Below are positions 28,376 through 37,655 of a stretch of DNA of 64,000 nt, in pieces (the first letter of the stretch is position 1; each line of letters opens with the position of its first letter). The stretch covers positions 372,001 to 436,000 of the forward strand of contig NZ_LT984805.1 of assembly GCF_900250115.1 (NCBI RefSeq), read 5' to 3'. The notes below the pieces were generated by a model. That model saw only the letters and a program-made list of their open reading frames with translations. It ran no database searches and had not been told where the DNA came from. A program made the position numbers and the translations under genes. The stretch comes from Cupriavidus taiwanensis (lineage in GTDB: Bacteria; Pseudomonadota; Gammaproteobacteria; Burkholderiales; Burkholderiaceae).

Positions 28376-28432
28376 AGCAACGCTTCAGCCAGTCGTCGCG
28401 CTGACGTCCGCTGGAGGTATTTCAGCGGCCTG
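27299..28432. mobile_element. IS5-family element, copy B, right end lost
   Basis: The left end CAGGCCGCTGAAATAC lies at 28432 in minus orientation and is preceded by TTAA. The element breaks off at GTAGGCGGCC (27299), 191 bases or so short of its right end, exactly where IS4 copy 2 begins. Confidence 0.88.
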
Positions 28433-28439
28433 TTAAGAG

Positions 28440-28830
28440 CTGGTGAAGGCGGGCGACGCCCCCAACTCAGGCCATTGGCGCCCATGGGCCAGTAAAGCTT
28501 TTCGGCAATCTTGTAGGCCAGTGCCACCACGACGTCCTTGAGGCGCCGCTGCAGCATGGGCAGTGCCCGTGCCTAAGGATATCTGGTGCGCGTGAGCATC
28601 GTTTGTCCTGCGTTGACCACCTGTCGTCGCAGAAGCGTTGCCGCGCGCTTGCTGATGTGCCCAAGCGATACATGACCGCCGTGCCGGTCTGTGCCGGAAT
28701 AGCCGCAGGCTTGCGGCGAATGCCCTGCCTGTGCGAGTGGCTGGGCAGAGAATGGTGCGACCAAGGCAGTAGCGGTAATAGGGCCCAAGCCGGACATCTG
28801 GTCCACAATCTGCGCGGCCGGATCAGACCT
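28440..28830 (-). pseudogene. IS110-family transposase C-terminal remnant
   Basis: The minus strand reads MSGLGPITATALVAPF, then GTDRHGGHVSLGHISKRA and ATLLRRQVVNAGQTML. In another frame RRLKDVVVALAYKIAEKLYW follows. This is the C-terminal serine-containing half of an IS110 transposase with at least two frame changes. The RuvC-like N-terminal half is absent. Confidence 0.78.
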
Positions 28831-29521
28831 TAGCCACTATGTAGGTCACGCGCAACCAGTAGGATCTTCTATTCATCGAATTCGCCAAGCGCACGGACTT
28901 TCCGCTCCAGCGCCGTGTCAGCAAGAGCGGTACGACGCGAGCGAACTACGGCCCAGCGCTCTTGGCCCGGAAGGACAGCGTACCGAAGTGCAAGCCTCAC
29001 CCCAGCAGCCCCGGCATTTGGTTGCTCTGCCGGGTACGCGTACTCTCCTCCACCTTGAGTGTTGGATCCAGTTCTCACTCTGGCACAGCGACGCCGCCGA
29101 TCAAGCGAGAGCCCCTTTTGCCTTCGAGGCTTTGGCTTAGCGTTAGATGGGCGGTTCATTCCAACTCCCCTCATCCGCCCCGATTTTGAAGAAAACCTGC
29201 CGTGCACTATCGAAGCATGCGTCGCTTCGATATCATTTTTTTGCCTCACACGGAAAATGAATAGATGGAAGACAGACTAGCTAGCCGCAACGACTAATGT
29301 TCGTCATGATGATGAAAAAATTTCCCATCAGTTTGTCGCGATCGATTGGCCTAATAATTGGGTTACCCCCGGAGAACGGAACAGGCTTACAGCTAATATA
29401 GCGGCATGCTTAGTCGGAATATCTGGCTCATTTTGAATTGGTCTATGCCTAACCGCGCATTGGCCTTTGGTTGGTCGTGAAGCTAGGCGTGTCAGCAATG
29501 ATTTCCTTATACATCTGTACG
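28831..29521. other. region without supported gene
   Basis: Open frames such as 28869-29249 on the minus strand have no recognisable domain and skewed composition. From about 29250 the DNA becomes AT-rich and shows no coding signal. Possibly degraded mobile-element sequence. Confidence 0.4.
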
Positions 29522-30289
29522 TCACATCTCAAAATCCTCCTTCGCCAGCCATTGGCTAATGTATCCTCCCAGTGCCTTCAGAAGGGCATCAGAGCACATA
29601 CCAGCGGAACCGGCTAATGCAGGGCAAAGCACGAGCTGCGTGCCTGTGTCGTCGTAGACATGAAGTATTCGGACCTGGTCCGCCGGCTTCAGAGTGTGCT
29701 CTTTATATGAAAGCCCGCGCATACCGAAGGCATGCACATAATCATCTTCATGACGCTCGCCTAGACACACCACCACCTTCGGCTGCTCGCGCCGACGTAA
29801 CGCCTCGATGAAGCGAAAGCGTCCTCCATCACGGCAAAGAGACATGTAAGCGACTTTCGAAGTGAGTTCAGGTTGCATGCTAAAGCGTCGCCTCCAGCTC
29901 TGGCCATCGTCTGTACGAATTGGGAGCGGAAATAGGCTGAGCATGAATTCCCAGCCTTGCGGTCGGTACAGAAGATCTGAAAGATATTTCTTCCAGTCAC
30001 CACCATCTTCGTCGCCAAACAGCACCATTTGACGAGCAGCTGACATAATACGAGCGATCCGCTGATGTGTCTGCCACCGGACTATCGCCGTTGCATGCTG
30101 AGCTCGAAAGGCGGCGTCCCAAGCTGGACATTCAAGCTTCGGCATCAGAGGCGAGACTAGCGATATGCAGCCCCTTCTCGGCGAATAATTGCAAAACCAA
30201 ACTGCAGCGGACGGGTTTCCTCCTTCCATGCCGAGAAAAGACGCAAAATAGCTGCCTAATTGCTGGCGGGTAAAAGCGTTTGTGGTCAT
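29522..30289 (-). CDS. conserved-looking protein of unknown function
   Basis: 255-aa soluble protein that I do not recognise with confidence. Features: an early segment SAAVWFCNYSPRRG, a central aromatic-rich part (GWEFMLSLFPLPI), and a hydrophobic strand followed by a Gly-containing turn, PKVVVCLGERHEDDYVHAFG. The last third contains TQLVLCPALAGSAGMCSDAL. The order strand-turn-helix, with a near-terminal strand and LCPALAG, faintly recalls the uracil-DNA-glycosylase-like fold, but no diagnostic motif is present. No signal peptide or transmembrane segment. It stands alone, facing the same way as the aldehyde dehydrogenase 165 bases further on. Length and even codon use argue that it is a real gene. 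Confidence 0.6.
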   Translation of the reverse strand: MTTNAFTRQQLGSYFASFLGMEGGNPSAAVWFCNYSPRRGCISLVSPLMPKLECPAWDAAFRAQHATAIVRWQTHQRIARIMSAARQMVLFGDEDGGDWKKYLSDLLYRPQGWEFMLSLFPLPIRTDDGQSWRRRFSMQPELTSKVAYMSLCRDGGRFRFIEALRRREQPKVVVCLGERHEDDYVHAFGMRGLSYKEHTLKPADQVRILHVYDDTGTQLVLCPALAGSAGMCSDALLKALGGYISQWLAKEDFEM

Positions 30290-30454
30290 GATTCAGCTTC
30301 GTGATGGCCCTGTTAGAGTTTACCATTAGCTTCAAAATGAAAAAATATCGCGTCACCTAAACGATCAACAAAAAAATCGATATTTTTGTTTTCTCCCTTT
30401 ATCTTACCCTCATTCCCTATGTATAGGCCAATTTCCTACTGCGGGGCCAATTTG

Positions 30455-31936
30455 CTACTGCATATTTGCGCTGACTTTCTTAGCCGGCGTCCCTGCCTTA
30501 GTTGAAACCCAGACACTTTTGGTCTCGAGGAACTCGCGCACAGCTTCGATACCGTTCTCACGGCCAATACCGGATTGCTTCATGCCACCGAAAGGGAGGT
30601 TGAAGCTCATCGCGCGATAGGCGTTAATCCACACTGTGCCGACCCTGAGCGCCTTTGAAACACGAAGCGCCTTGGAGATATCAGCTGTCCATACTCCGGC
30701 GGCGAGCCCATAAATAACATCATTGGCGATCCTCACTGCGTCCGCTTCGTCATCGAAGCCCATGACCGAGAGCACGGGGCCGAATACCTCTTCTTGCGCG
30801 ATGCGCATGTCGCTCTTTACGTCGATAAAAACGGTGGGCTGTACAAACTGCCCACCAGAGAGATCCCGCATAGCCTCACCTCCTATTACACAGCGAGCAC
30901 CTTCTGACTTGGCGATGTCGATGTACCGCAAAACCTTTTTATACTGCTCCGGTGTTGCTAGAGGACCGATGCTATTCTCCGGTGCGTTTGGATCACCGAT
31001 TCGCGCCAATGCAACCATGCTGACAAGTTGATCGACGAAAAGGTCCTTGATACTATTCTGCACCAGCAAGCGGGACCCTGCCACACAAGCTTGACCGGTC
31101 GCTGCAAAGATCCCCGACACAACTCCACTTACTGCCTGTGCGAAGTCGCAGTCTTCGAACACAATATTGGGCGACTTGCCACCTAATTCCATTGAAACCC
31201 GTTTCATAGACTTTGCAGCAGCCGCGTATACCTTTGCCCCGGTGGCATCCGATCCAGTAAAACTCACCTTGGCGACGTCAGGATGTTCCACCAACGCAGC
31301 CCCGGTCTCCGGACCAAATCCAGTGACAACGTTGAATACTCCACTCGGGAAGCCGGCGTGCTGGGTTAACTCCATGAACTCCAGTGTGCTCGCCGAAGCA
31401 AATTCTGATGGCTTCAGGACCACGGTGCAGCCTGCTGCCAAGGCGGGCGCGCATTTCATCGCTACGAAAAGCAAAGGCGAGTTCCAGGCCGTCAAGGCAC
31501 CGACCACGCCAACTGGCTCGTGGGTCGTAAAAGCAAAGGCATCGGACCTATCCAAAGGAACAACAGCGCCTTCTATCTTGTCAGCTAGGCCGCTGAAGTA
31601 CCACCACCACTCCGACTGCGACCGAAGCTGGTTCAGCACCTCAGTCATCACCTTGCCATTGTCCCGTACCTCAGTTTCTGCCAGGCGCTGGGCGTTTTCA
31701 AGGACCAGATCACCGAGACGTCGCATTAGTTTGCCGCGCGCCGTGGCTGTCATCATCGCCCAAGGTCCCGCCTTCAGGGCACGCGAAGCTGCCGCTACCG
31801 CGATATCAACGTCTTCCTTTGTAGCTCTAGGGATGCGTGCCCATACCTCGCCGGTGTACGGGTTGACCGTATCGAACCACTCCAGTCTTACTGGATCGAC
31901 GTAACGGCCGTCGATGAACAATTTATAGCGTTTCAT
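30455..31936 (-). CDS. NAD(P)-dependent aldehyde dehydrogenase
   Basis: 493-aa enzyme of the ALDH superfamily oxidising an aldehyde to the carboxylic acid. Seen: coenzyme-binding fold with TAWNSPLLF and VVLKPSEFAS, the general-base Glu in MELGGKSPNIVFED, the catalytic Cys (about residue 300) in AATGQACVAGSRLL, and the late motif EEVFGPVLSV. Full family length, intact, no signal peptide. The divergent iclR gene lies about 900 bases upstream. With the alcohol dehydrogenase and the P450 further right, it would complete a hydroxylation, alcohol, aldehyde, acid sequence. The actual substrate is an inference from context. Confidence 0.92.
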   Translation of the reverse strand: MKRYKLFIDGRYVDPVRLEWFDTVNPYTGEVWARIPRATKEDVDIAVAAASRALKAGPWAMMTATARGKLMRRLGDLVLENAQRLAETEVRDNGKVMTEVLNQLRSQSEWWWYFSGLADKIEGAVVPLDRSDAFAFTTHEPVGVVGALTAWNSPLLFVAMKCAPALAAGCTVVLKPSEFASASTLEFMELTQHAGFPSGVFNVVTGFGPETGAALVEHPDVAKVSFTGSDATGAKVYAAAAKSMKRVSMELGGKSPNIVFEDCDFAQAVSGVVSGIFAATGQACVAGSRLLVQNSIKDLFVDQLVSMVALARIGDPNAPENSIGPLATPEQYKKVLRYIDIAKSEGARCVIGGEAMRDLSGGQFVQPTVFIDVKSDMRIAQEEVFGPVLSVMGFDDEADAVRIANDVIYGLAAGVWTADISKALRVSKALRVGTVWINAYRAMSFNLPFGGMKQSGIGRENGIEAVREFLETKSVWVSTKAGTPAKKVSANMQ

Positions 31937-32832
31937 TTGAATCCAAACTCTCCTTTTTTAATGAGCATTGGGTCGGTATTACATTTCCATTATTCGACAG
32001 CGCCTTGCTATGGTCCACAGCACCGCAAGTGCGTCGACTCAATTCTTGCTTTTGCTCGCATTCATGCGTCAAGCACATCACCCGACGCGGATGATTGCCA
32101 TCGATTGGCGCTTAATGACCTCGTTCCCATCTGCAATTGTTTTCTGGTCGGTGCCGGCGGGAACCTGTTAAACAATGCCCCCAGTCTGCAAAGGCTTTAG
32201 GAATCAACACCTCCAACGCCCGAACGGCTGGCAAAGCTTGATCATGGAGCGATCGTAACCCTTTGAGGAAGCTACGTCAGTTCACGGTGTGATCCCGAAG
32301 GGTCAGTCCAGTTTCCGACTCAGTCACAAAAGATTTACGGCACCTCCGCCAGCGCTGTCGGACAAAATGTGAGATTTGTCGGGATCGCTCCAGTCAGGCT
32401 TACCAGAATCCGTTCCGGCTTTCCTTTGGTGCTAAGTACCGAATGCAGCCTGAAGGGCCCTACGCGCGTCCATAGTGAGGCCATCGGCCCACAAGTCTGC
32501 AGAATGCAAGCAAGAAAAGCCACGGCGTGTAAAACATCAACCGCAAACCTCATTGATCAGCGATTCCCTTCAAGATCGTTGCCACACATTTTGTAGGTTC
32601 CTTTGCAAGCTCGCTCCAGCGCTTAGCTTCTTCGCTCATGAAGGTGAGCACGAAATTTGCTGAGTGCGTGTCGACAGATAGCCTCAAGCCATGGCGCCAC
32701 CACCCTTCTACCTAAATAAGAGCGTCATTTTGTTGACACGGCAAGTTTTTTCCGTATGTAATGATGACGACTTGATTCAGTTTAAGGTACCGCCTTTACG
32801 AGGTCAACAGCTGTATCTCTCTTTATCCAACG
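31937..32832. other. long intergenic region between ALDH and iclR genes
   Basis: 896 bases without a supported gene. It should carry the divergent promoters of the aldehyde dehydrogenase and of iclR. A segment around 32495-32553 (containing GCAAACCTCATTGATCAG) is similar, in inverted orientation, to 37528-37585, suggesting a decayed repeated sequence. Short frames here have no domain content. Confidence 0.5.
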
Positions 32833-33558
32833 ATGCCACGCAAGCCACAAAACACATCAATTTCTGACCAAAATTCTGCGCCCGGAGGTGCCTCAAGTGT
32901 GGACCGCGCTTTGTCCTTGCTTGACGTGTTCACACCACAATTTGCTTCGCTCTCACTGACTGAGATAGCGAAACAGACAAGGCTATATAAAAGCACCGTA
33001 CTGAGGTTGCTAGCCTCCTTGCAACACAAGGACTATGTTCAACGTAAAACAGATGGAACCTACTGCCTCGGCCCACAAATCGCGCGTCTTTATGCAATCT
33101 ACGCGTCGTCATTTTCGCTCGAAGAAATCGTTATGCCGGCGCTGCGTGAACTCACAGAAAAAACCAAGGAGAGCGCTGCATTTTATGTACGACAAAAGGA
33201 GTTCCGTCTCTGCCTCTATCGAGTTGACTCCCCACAGCTGGTTCGCGATCATATACGGGCGGGTGAGATTCTCCCAATTGATCGCGGCGCTGGCGGCCGC
33301 GTATTGCTGGCCTATTCCGGTGCGCAAGGGGAAATCTACGATCGGATTCGTAAAGATGGCATTGCTATGCTAGTCGGAGATCGCGTACCGGTGCTCAGCG
33401 GCATATCAGCTCCTGTTTTCAATGCTGCAAGAGAACTCGCTGGCGCCGTCACACTTACAATGCCCACGTCTCGCTATTCGGAAACTTTTGCGAAACCCGT
33501 ACGCGATGTGGCAATGAGTATCTCATCGAGATTGGGCGTCGCCGACTTTAACGAATGA
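32833..33558 (+). CDS. IclR-family transcriptional regulator
   Basis: 241-aa regulator. The N-terminal winged helix-turn-helix is clear (SSVDRALSLLDVFTPQ, LSLTEIAKQTRLYKSTVLRL, then QHKDYVQRKTDGTYCLGP). The C-terminal GAF-like effector domain follows (VDSPQLVRDHIRAGEILPID, RGAGGRVLLAYSG, SGISAPVFNAARELAGAVTL). IclR proteins commonly control aromatic or terpenoid catabolic operons. Divergent orientation to the aldehyde dehydrogenase gene and proximity to the alcohol dehydrogenase and P450 make it the best candidate local regulator. Start chosen at the first ATG (MPRKPQNTSI). Confidence 0.9.
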   Translation: MPRKPQNTSISDQNSAPGGASSVDRALSLLDVFTPQFASLSLTEIAKQTRLYKSTVLRLLASLQHKDYVQRKTDGTYCLGPQIARLYAIYASSFSLEEIVMPALRELTEKTKESAAFYVRQKEFRLCLYRVDSPQLVRDHIRAGEILPIDRGAGGRVLLAYSGAQGEIYDRIRKDGIAMLVGDRVPVLSGISAPVFNAARELAGAVTLTMPTSRYSETFAKPVRDVAMSISSRLGVADFNE

Positions 33559-34600
33559 TGGCACTGAGTCCCTCACATTCCCTTTTGAGAAAATGCACTG
33601 GCGTGCGAAAGAGCCCGTGACCTCTGAGTGTAGCCGATCAGGCGATTCGATACGGAACCTCACCATCACCCATGGAACTGTAGGATCATTGTAATGGCAT
33701 TCACGCGGAAGCGCGCGCGAGATCCGGCGTTCTGTATGTTTTAAGCATTCAGTTCTTTCGGCGCGATCTGAGCAACTGCTTTCGTGCACGATTGACGTTG
33801 CCTTGACGACCAACAACGCCTCGCTCGGGACATTTCGTCCAGGGACTTGGAAAGCGCGCTGAGCGAGAAGCGTGAAAGTCAAATGGGCCACGCCAGCGAT
33901 GATGATGAAGGCGGGTCATCGACTCGGATTCGATAGGTGTATCGACATACAACTTACGGGCGCCACGGAAATTGCAGTATTTGAGAAGGCAATCAATCAA
34001 CCGGCTGACGACGGCCCCAACACGGAGGAAGCTCTCATGCAGGGGTATGCGGCATCGATGGATGCCGCCGTATGCTGCGGGTCACTTCATCAGCCGTAGC
34101 GCAGTGGTTTTGCTGAAGATCGAGATTCGCGAGCTGCTTAAATTTCGCCACTCAGCCATAGGGACGCCCCGAGAGGCGTTGATCTCTTACGACTGACGCG
34201 CCGTCCGTGCAACGGAGTCGCATAGCGAAGTAGCGAGTTGCAAGCGCCACTCAGTACCGGATGCCAACGAAATGACATGGCGGTACAGTCATACGATGGG
34301 TGCTGAAATCCACAATAGTTGTTTGTCGAACGGCTCAGGACATGCGTGAAACCAAAGTCTTCCGACGTTCGGCGGGGGGTTAGCATTAGTGCAATGCTCA
34401 GGGATTTGTTGCAGAACAGATGACCGAATCTGGGGAGGAACCCTCACTTGACAGAAGCAGAGCCAGCTTGTGCAGGGAAAGCCGAATAGGTTTACTATAG
34501 AGGACGATAGAACACCAAATAGCCCCAGTGTTTAACCGCCACACTTGGCGAGGCCGATTTGCAACCTAGGACAGAAGGACGCGATCGCGAGGTCGGTATA
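33559..34600. other. intergenic region, no supported gene
   Basis: About 1 kb downstream of iclR. Short frames on both strands (for example 33872-34099) lack recognisable content and overlap each other. Possibly eroded coding sequence. Nothing else stands out. Confidence 0.4.
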
Positions 34601-35197
34601 ATGGCGGCCATGATTGATACCTCCTCCTCTTCCACCCGGTCGCCTGTGGACCCAACAGGCGCGATTTCAGCGCGCGTGCGCATCGAGCGCGAATCGCGAG
34701 GCTGGTCAATGGGCGAACTCGCTGAGCGCGCCGGCGTGTCAAAGGCCATGATCAGCAAGATCGAGCGTGGTGAAGCGAGTCCGACCGCAACAGTCCTGGG
34801 TCGGCTCTCCGGAGCCTTTGGCCTGCAGCTCTCGATGTTGCTGGCACTGGCCGAACAGTTTGGCAATCGCCTTTGCCGTGCCGCCGATCAGCAAGTCTGG
34901 ACCGATCCCGAGACTGGCTATACCCGACGCGCGGTGTCGCCGCGCAATGGTGGCATGCTGGAACTCGTGGAAATCATGCTTCCAGCCAATGTTCGGATTT
35001 CTTACCCGTCATCGGCCTTCATCTTCCAGCACCAGCAGATCTGGGTACAGCAAGGGACCCTGGTGTTTGAGGAAGGTCAACTGGTACATGAGCTAGAAGT
35101 CGGCGACTGTCTGCAACTCGGTCCTCCCGCACCATGCACCTTCATCAATCCTGGCAACAACCCGTGCATCTATCTCGTTGCGTTGGTCAAGCGCTAG
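34601..35197 (+). CDS. XRE-family regulator with C-terminal cupin domain
   Basis: 198-aa regulator from the ATG at 34601 (MAAMIDTSSS); the frame also opens at a TTG at 34559. N-terminal Cro/C1-type helix-turn-helix: ISARVRIERESRGWSMGELA, ERAGVSKAMISKIERGEASP, TATVLGRLSGAFGL. The C-terminal half is a cupin beta-barrel (QQIWVQQGTLVFEEGQL, LEVGDCLQLGPPAPCTF) that in such proteins binds a small effector or metal. This architecture is common among regulators of amino-acid, polyamine and aromatic metabolism. It has no directly coupled target gene, since the next 280 bases to the IS110 remnant hold no clear gene. A GNAT acetyltransferase often follows such regulators but none is intact here. Confidence 0.88.
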   Translation: MAAMIDTSSSSTRSPVDPTGAISARVRIERESRGWSMGELAERAGVSKAMISKIERGEASPTATVLGRLSGAFGLQLSMLLALAEQFGNRLCRAADQQVWTDPETGYTRRAVSPRNGGMLELVEIMLPANVRISYPSSAFIFQHQQIWVQQGTLVFEEGQLVHELEVGDCLQLGPPAPCTFINPGNNPCIYLVALVKR

Positions 35198-35478
35198 GGA
35201 AGTGCTTATGTGGACGCCTCCCGGATAGCAAGCTCGATTTGACATGGTGGTCGACAGGTAGAGGCAGCACGCTTATGTCCGGCCCGTTTGTTGCAGGCCT
35301 TAAGGCCTGCTGGCCCATATGGAATTCGCTGACGAGGTCCCCAGCTGATTATCGAGCCTTGCGGCTCACGTTCCCTATCGGGTCTTCCTCGTCCCGGTCC
35401 AACCTGTTAGCCATCATGCGATCATTGCTTGCGCTCCTTGAGAAGGGTTGATCAGTCCTGGTGTATCCGCTTGGGAGG

Positions 35479-35901
35479 CTATGATGCAGCTATGGGCAGG
35501 TGTGCCTCATATCTCCCTTGCCTGGCCAATACTGCCCAGATGGTCCTGGCGAGTTTGTTAGCTACCGCAGCGACCGCGACGTTGAAGGGACGTCGCTTGA
35601 GCAATTCGTCGAGCCAGGCGGTTCCCGCACCTCGAGTGACCACGGATCTGGCGCCGTGTATGAGCAAGGTGCGGAGATAGGTGTCGCCACGTTTGCTTAT
35701 CCCTAGTTGGCGTACATGACCTCCGGTGCCAGTTTGTTTGGGCACCAAGCCTAGCCACGCGGCAAACTCGCGCCCAGAGCGGAAAGTCTTGGCATCGCCG
35801 ATGGCAGCTACCGCCGCCGTTGCGGTCAGCAATCCCACGCCGGGGATTTCAGCAATCATCCGGCATTCGTGATTGTCGCGAAGGGCAACCTTGAGCCGCC
35901 G
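35479..35901 (-). pseudogene. IS110 transposase, 3' part (split by IS3)
   Basis: Encodes RRLKVALRDNHECRMIAEIP, GVGLLTATAAVAAIGDAK, LGLVPKQTGTGGHVRQLGIS and KRGDTYLRTLLIHGARSV, the C-terminal half of an IS110-type transposase with the conserved serine region. It continues directly from the 5' part at 37194-37380 once the IS3 at 35902-37190 and one CCG duplication are removed. Confidence 0.88.
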
Positions 35902-35962
35902 AGAGGTGGCGCCGTTTGTTCGGACAGAGATCCGGAGTTTTTAAGTGGAAGCGCTGGGGCAG

Positions 35963-36793
35963 TCAGGCTGCCGATTTGATCGCTGGCAGCGTGGCGAAGT
36001 ATGCCTCATCCGGGGTCTGGTCCGCCAGACTGGAATGGGGCCGTCGTTGGTTGTACCAAGTTAGGTAGTTAGCGATAGAGCGGCGCGCATGGCTGACCGA
36101 GTCGTAGGCTTTCAGGTAGACCTCCTCGTATTTGACGCTGCGCCAAAGGCGTTCGACGAACACGTTGTCGCGCCAACTGCCCTTGCCGTCCATCGACAGT
36201 CGGATGCCGCGGTCGAGCACAGCGTCTGTGAACCCCGTCGCGGTGAACTGGCTGCCCTGGTCGGTGTTGACGATCTCCGGCGTGCCGTATTTCGCAAAGG
36301 CCTCCTCCAGCGCCTCGACAGCATGGCAGCTCTCCAGAGTGATCGCCACCCGGTGGGCCAGTACTTTGCGGCTCGCCCAGTCCACCACCGCCATCAGATA
36401 CACGAAGCCCCGCGCCATCGGAATGTAGCTCGTGTCCAGCGCCCACACCTGGTTGGCGCGATCGATCGTCCGGTCGCGCAGTAGGTATGGCCAGATCTTG
36501 TGCGCCGCATGCTTGCGGCTCGTGTTGGGGCGACGGTACAGCGCCTCGATGCCCATGCGCTTCATCAGCGTGCGCACGTGCCGGCGGCCGACCGGGATGC
36601 TCTCCCGTCGCAACAGGCGGGCCAGCATGCGTGCGCCCGCGAAGGGATGCTCCAGATGCAGTTCGTCGATCCGGCGCATCAGCCTCAGATCCGCGTCGCT
36701 GATTGGACGCGGCTGGTAGTAGACGCTCGATCGGGAAATGTCGACCAGCTTGACCTGGCGGCTCACCGGCAGCGGGTGATCGCGGTCAATCAT
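35963..36793 (-). CDS. IS3 transposase OrfB
   Basis: Catalytic subunit, 276 aa from the ATG at 36793 (MIDRDHPLPVSRQVKLVDIS), whose ATGA overlaps the orfA stop. Seen: HTH_21 region (RIDELHLEHPFAGARML) and rve integrase core with Asp in WALDTSYIPM, Asp in IVNTDQGSQF and Glu in NVFVERLWRSVKYEEVY, then the terminal YNQRRPHSSL. Complete. In IS3 elements OrfB is usually made as an OrfAB frameshift fusion. Here either coupling at ATGA or a -1 shift upstream is possible. Confidence 0.9.
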   Translation of the reverse strand: MIDRDHPLPVSRQVKLVDISRSSVYYQPRPISDADLRLMRRIDELHLEHPFAGARMLARLLRRESIPVGRRHVRTLMKRMGIEALYRRPNTSRKHAAHKIWPYLLRDRTIDRANQVWALDTSYIPMARGFVYLMAVVDWASRKVLAHRVAITLESCHAVEALEEAFAKYGTPEIVNTDQGSQFTATGFTDAVLDRGIRLSMDGKGSWRDNVFVERLWRSVKYEEVYLKAYDSVSHARRSIANYLTWYNQRRPHSSLADQTPDEAYFATLPAIKSAA

Positions 36794-37101
36794 CGCTTTC
36801 CGCTCAGCAATCCCGCCTTGCCGAGCGCGTGCTCTAAAAAATCGTTCTCCAGTGTCAATTGGCCTATCTTTGCATGCAGCGCCTTCACGTCCACCGGCGG
36901 CTCGGCCGCAGTCTTGGTTTTGCCGCCGCCGAACACGTCCGCGGCGTGCTCCGCCAACTGTTGCTTCCACTCCGTGATCTGGCTCGGGTGCACGTCATAC
37001 TGCTGGGCCAATTCCGCCAGCGTCTTGTCGCCCTTGAGCGCGGCCATGGCCACCTTGGCCTTGAAGGTTGCCGAGTGGGTCCGTCTGCTTCGTTTCGTCA
37101 T
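36790..37101 (-). CDS. IS3 OrfA
   Basis: 103-aa DNA-binding protein with the helix-turn-helix ATFKAKVAMAALKGDKTLAE and LAQQYDVHPSQITEWKQQL. A leucine-zipper-like tail follows (KIGQLTLENDFLEHALGKAG). It ends in the ATGA overlap with orfB. Identical in the truncated copy at 42835-43146. Confidence 0.9.
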   Translation of the reverse strand: MTKRSRRTHSATFKAKVAMAALKGDKTLAELAQQYDVHPSQITEWKQQLAEHAADVFGGGKTKTAAEPPVDVKALHAKIGQLTLENDFLEHALGKAGLLSGKR

Positions 37102-37193
37102 CTTCTGGATCCTTTATGCCCGCCATTATGGCCGGCTCAGGCCCCAGCTCTTCCACTTAACCGACTGTCCGAATTTCCGCCGCCACCTCTCCG

Positions 37194-37380
37194 TTCGAGC
37201 GTAGCGATTTCTTTGTCGGTAAGCCTCGATGGCGATCAGCGAACGCTCACGCCTAGTGAAGAAGTTTGTGACTTGGCTTCTCTTCAGCTTGATACGCTCA
37301 ACTTCGCCGGTGCTGACATTCACAGCATGTAGTTGGAAAACGTGCTTGGCAATATCCATGCCGATGACGGTAAGTTCCAT
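37194..37380 (-). pseudogene. IS110 transposase, 5' part, with internal deletion
   Basis: Starts with MELTVIGMDIAKHVFQLHAV, the first RuvC-like catalytic segment of IS110 transposases, and continues to RRERSLIAIEA. It then jumps directly to TDKEIATLER, a segment normally well over 100 residues further on. The element had thus lost the middle of its transposase before the IS3 inserted. The region upstream (37381-37480) is where the IS110 noncoding end would lie. Confidence 0.85.
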
Positions 37381-37655
37381 TTTGGATCGCCTCCTGCTTA
37401 GGGTCGCTGCCCACTCGACGTCTCCCCCCACTTTGGCACAAAGGAACTATCGCCAGCGGAGGATCCTCACAGGGCTCTTGCAACTAGGTGCGCCGTTGCC
37501 AGGGGGAAGGCGTCCATACCATCTGATCAATGAGGTTTGCGCTTGATGTTGCACAAGCCAAGGACTTCAGCTTTCGCAATGCGGGAGAGATAGGCCGATT
37601 CAAGCTGTCTTTCTCGCGTTTTCGCACCCGTTCTGGCCGCGCTGTGTGCGCATAG

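Larger units (their letters stand above)
35902..37190. mobile_element. IS3-family element (1289 bp, complete)
   Basis: Terminal repeats AGAGGTGGCG with further related subterminal blocks (TTCGGACAG, TTAAGTGGAAG, GCTGGGGC) at both ends. It carries orfA and orfB on the minus strand with a 4-base ATGA overlap. It sits in an already deleted IS110 copy. A truncated second copy lies at 42581-43235. Confidence 0.9.
35899..37193. repeat. 3-bp target duplication CCG around the IS3 element
   Basis: CCG at 35899-35901 and 37191-37193 abuts the ends AGAGGTGGCG and CGCCACCTCT. Deleting the element and one copy restores the IS110 codons for ATLER followed by RLKV. Three bases is the usual IS3-family duplication. 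Confidence 0.85.

Noticed and set aside
28869..29249. 126-aa minus-strand frame
   Set aside because: Arg-rich, no family, overlapping plus-strand frames of equal length; not defensible as a gene.
28433..37655. Composite transposon formed by IS5 copies B and C around the ALDH and regulator genes
   Set aside because: Copy B lacks its right end and no matching outer duplication exists, so mobility of this block as a unit is not supported.
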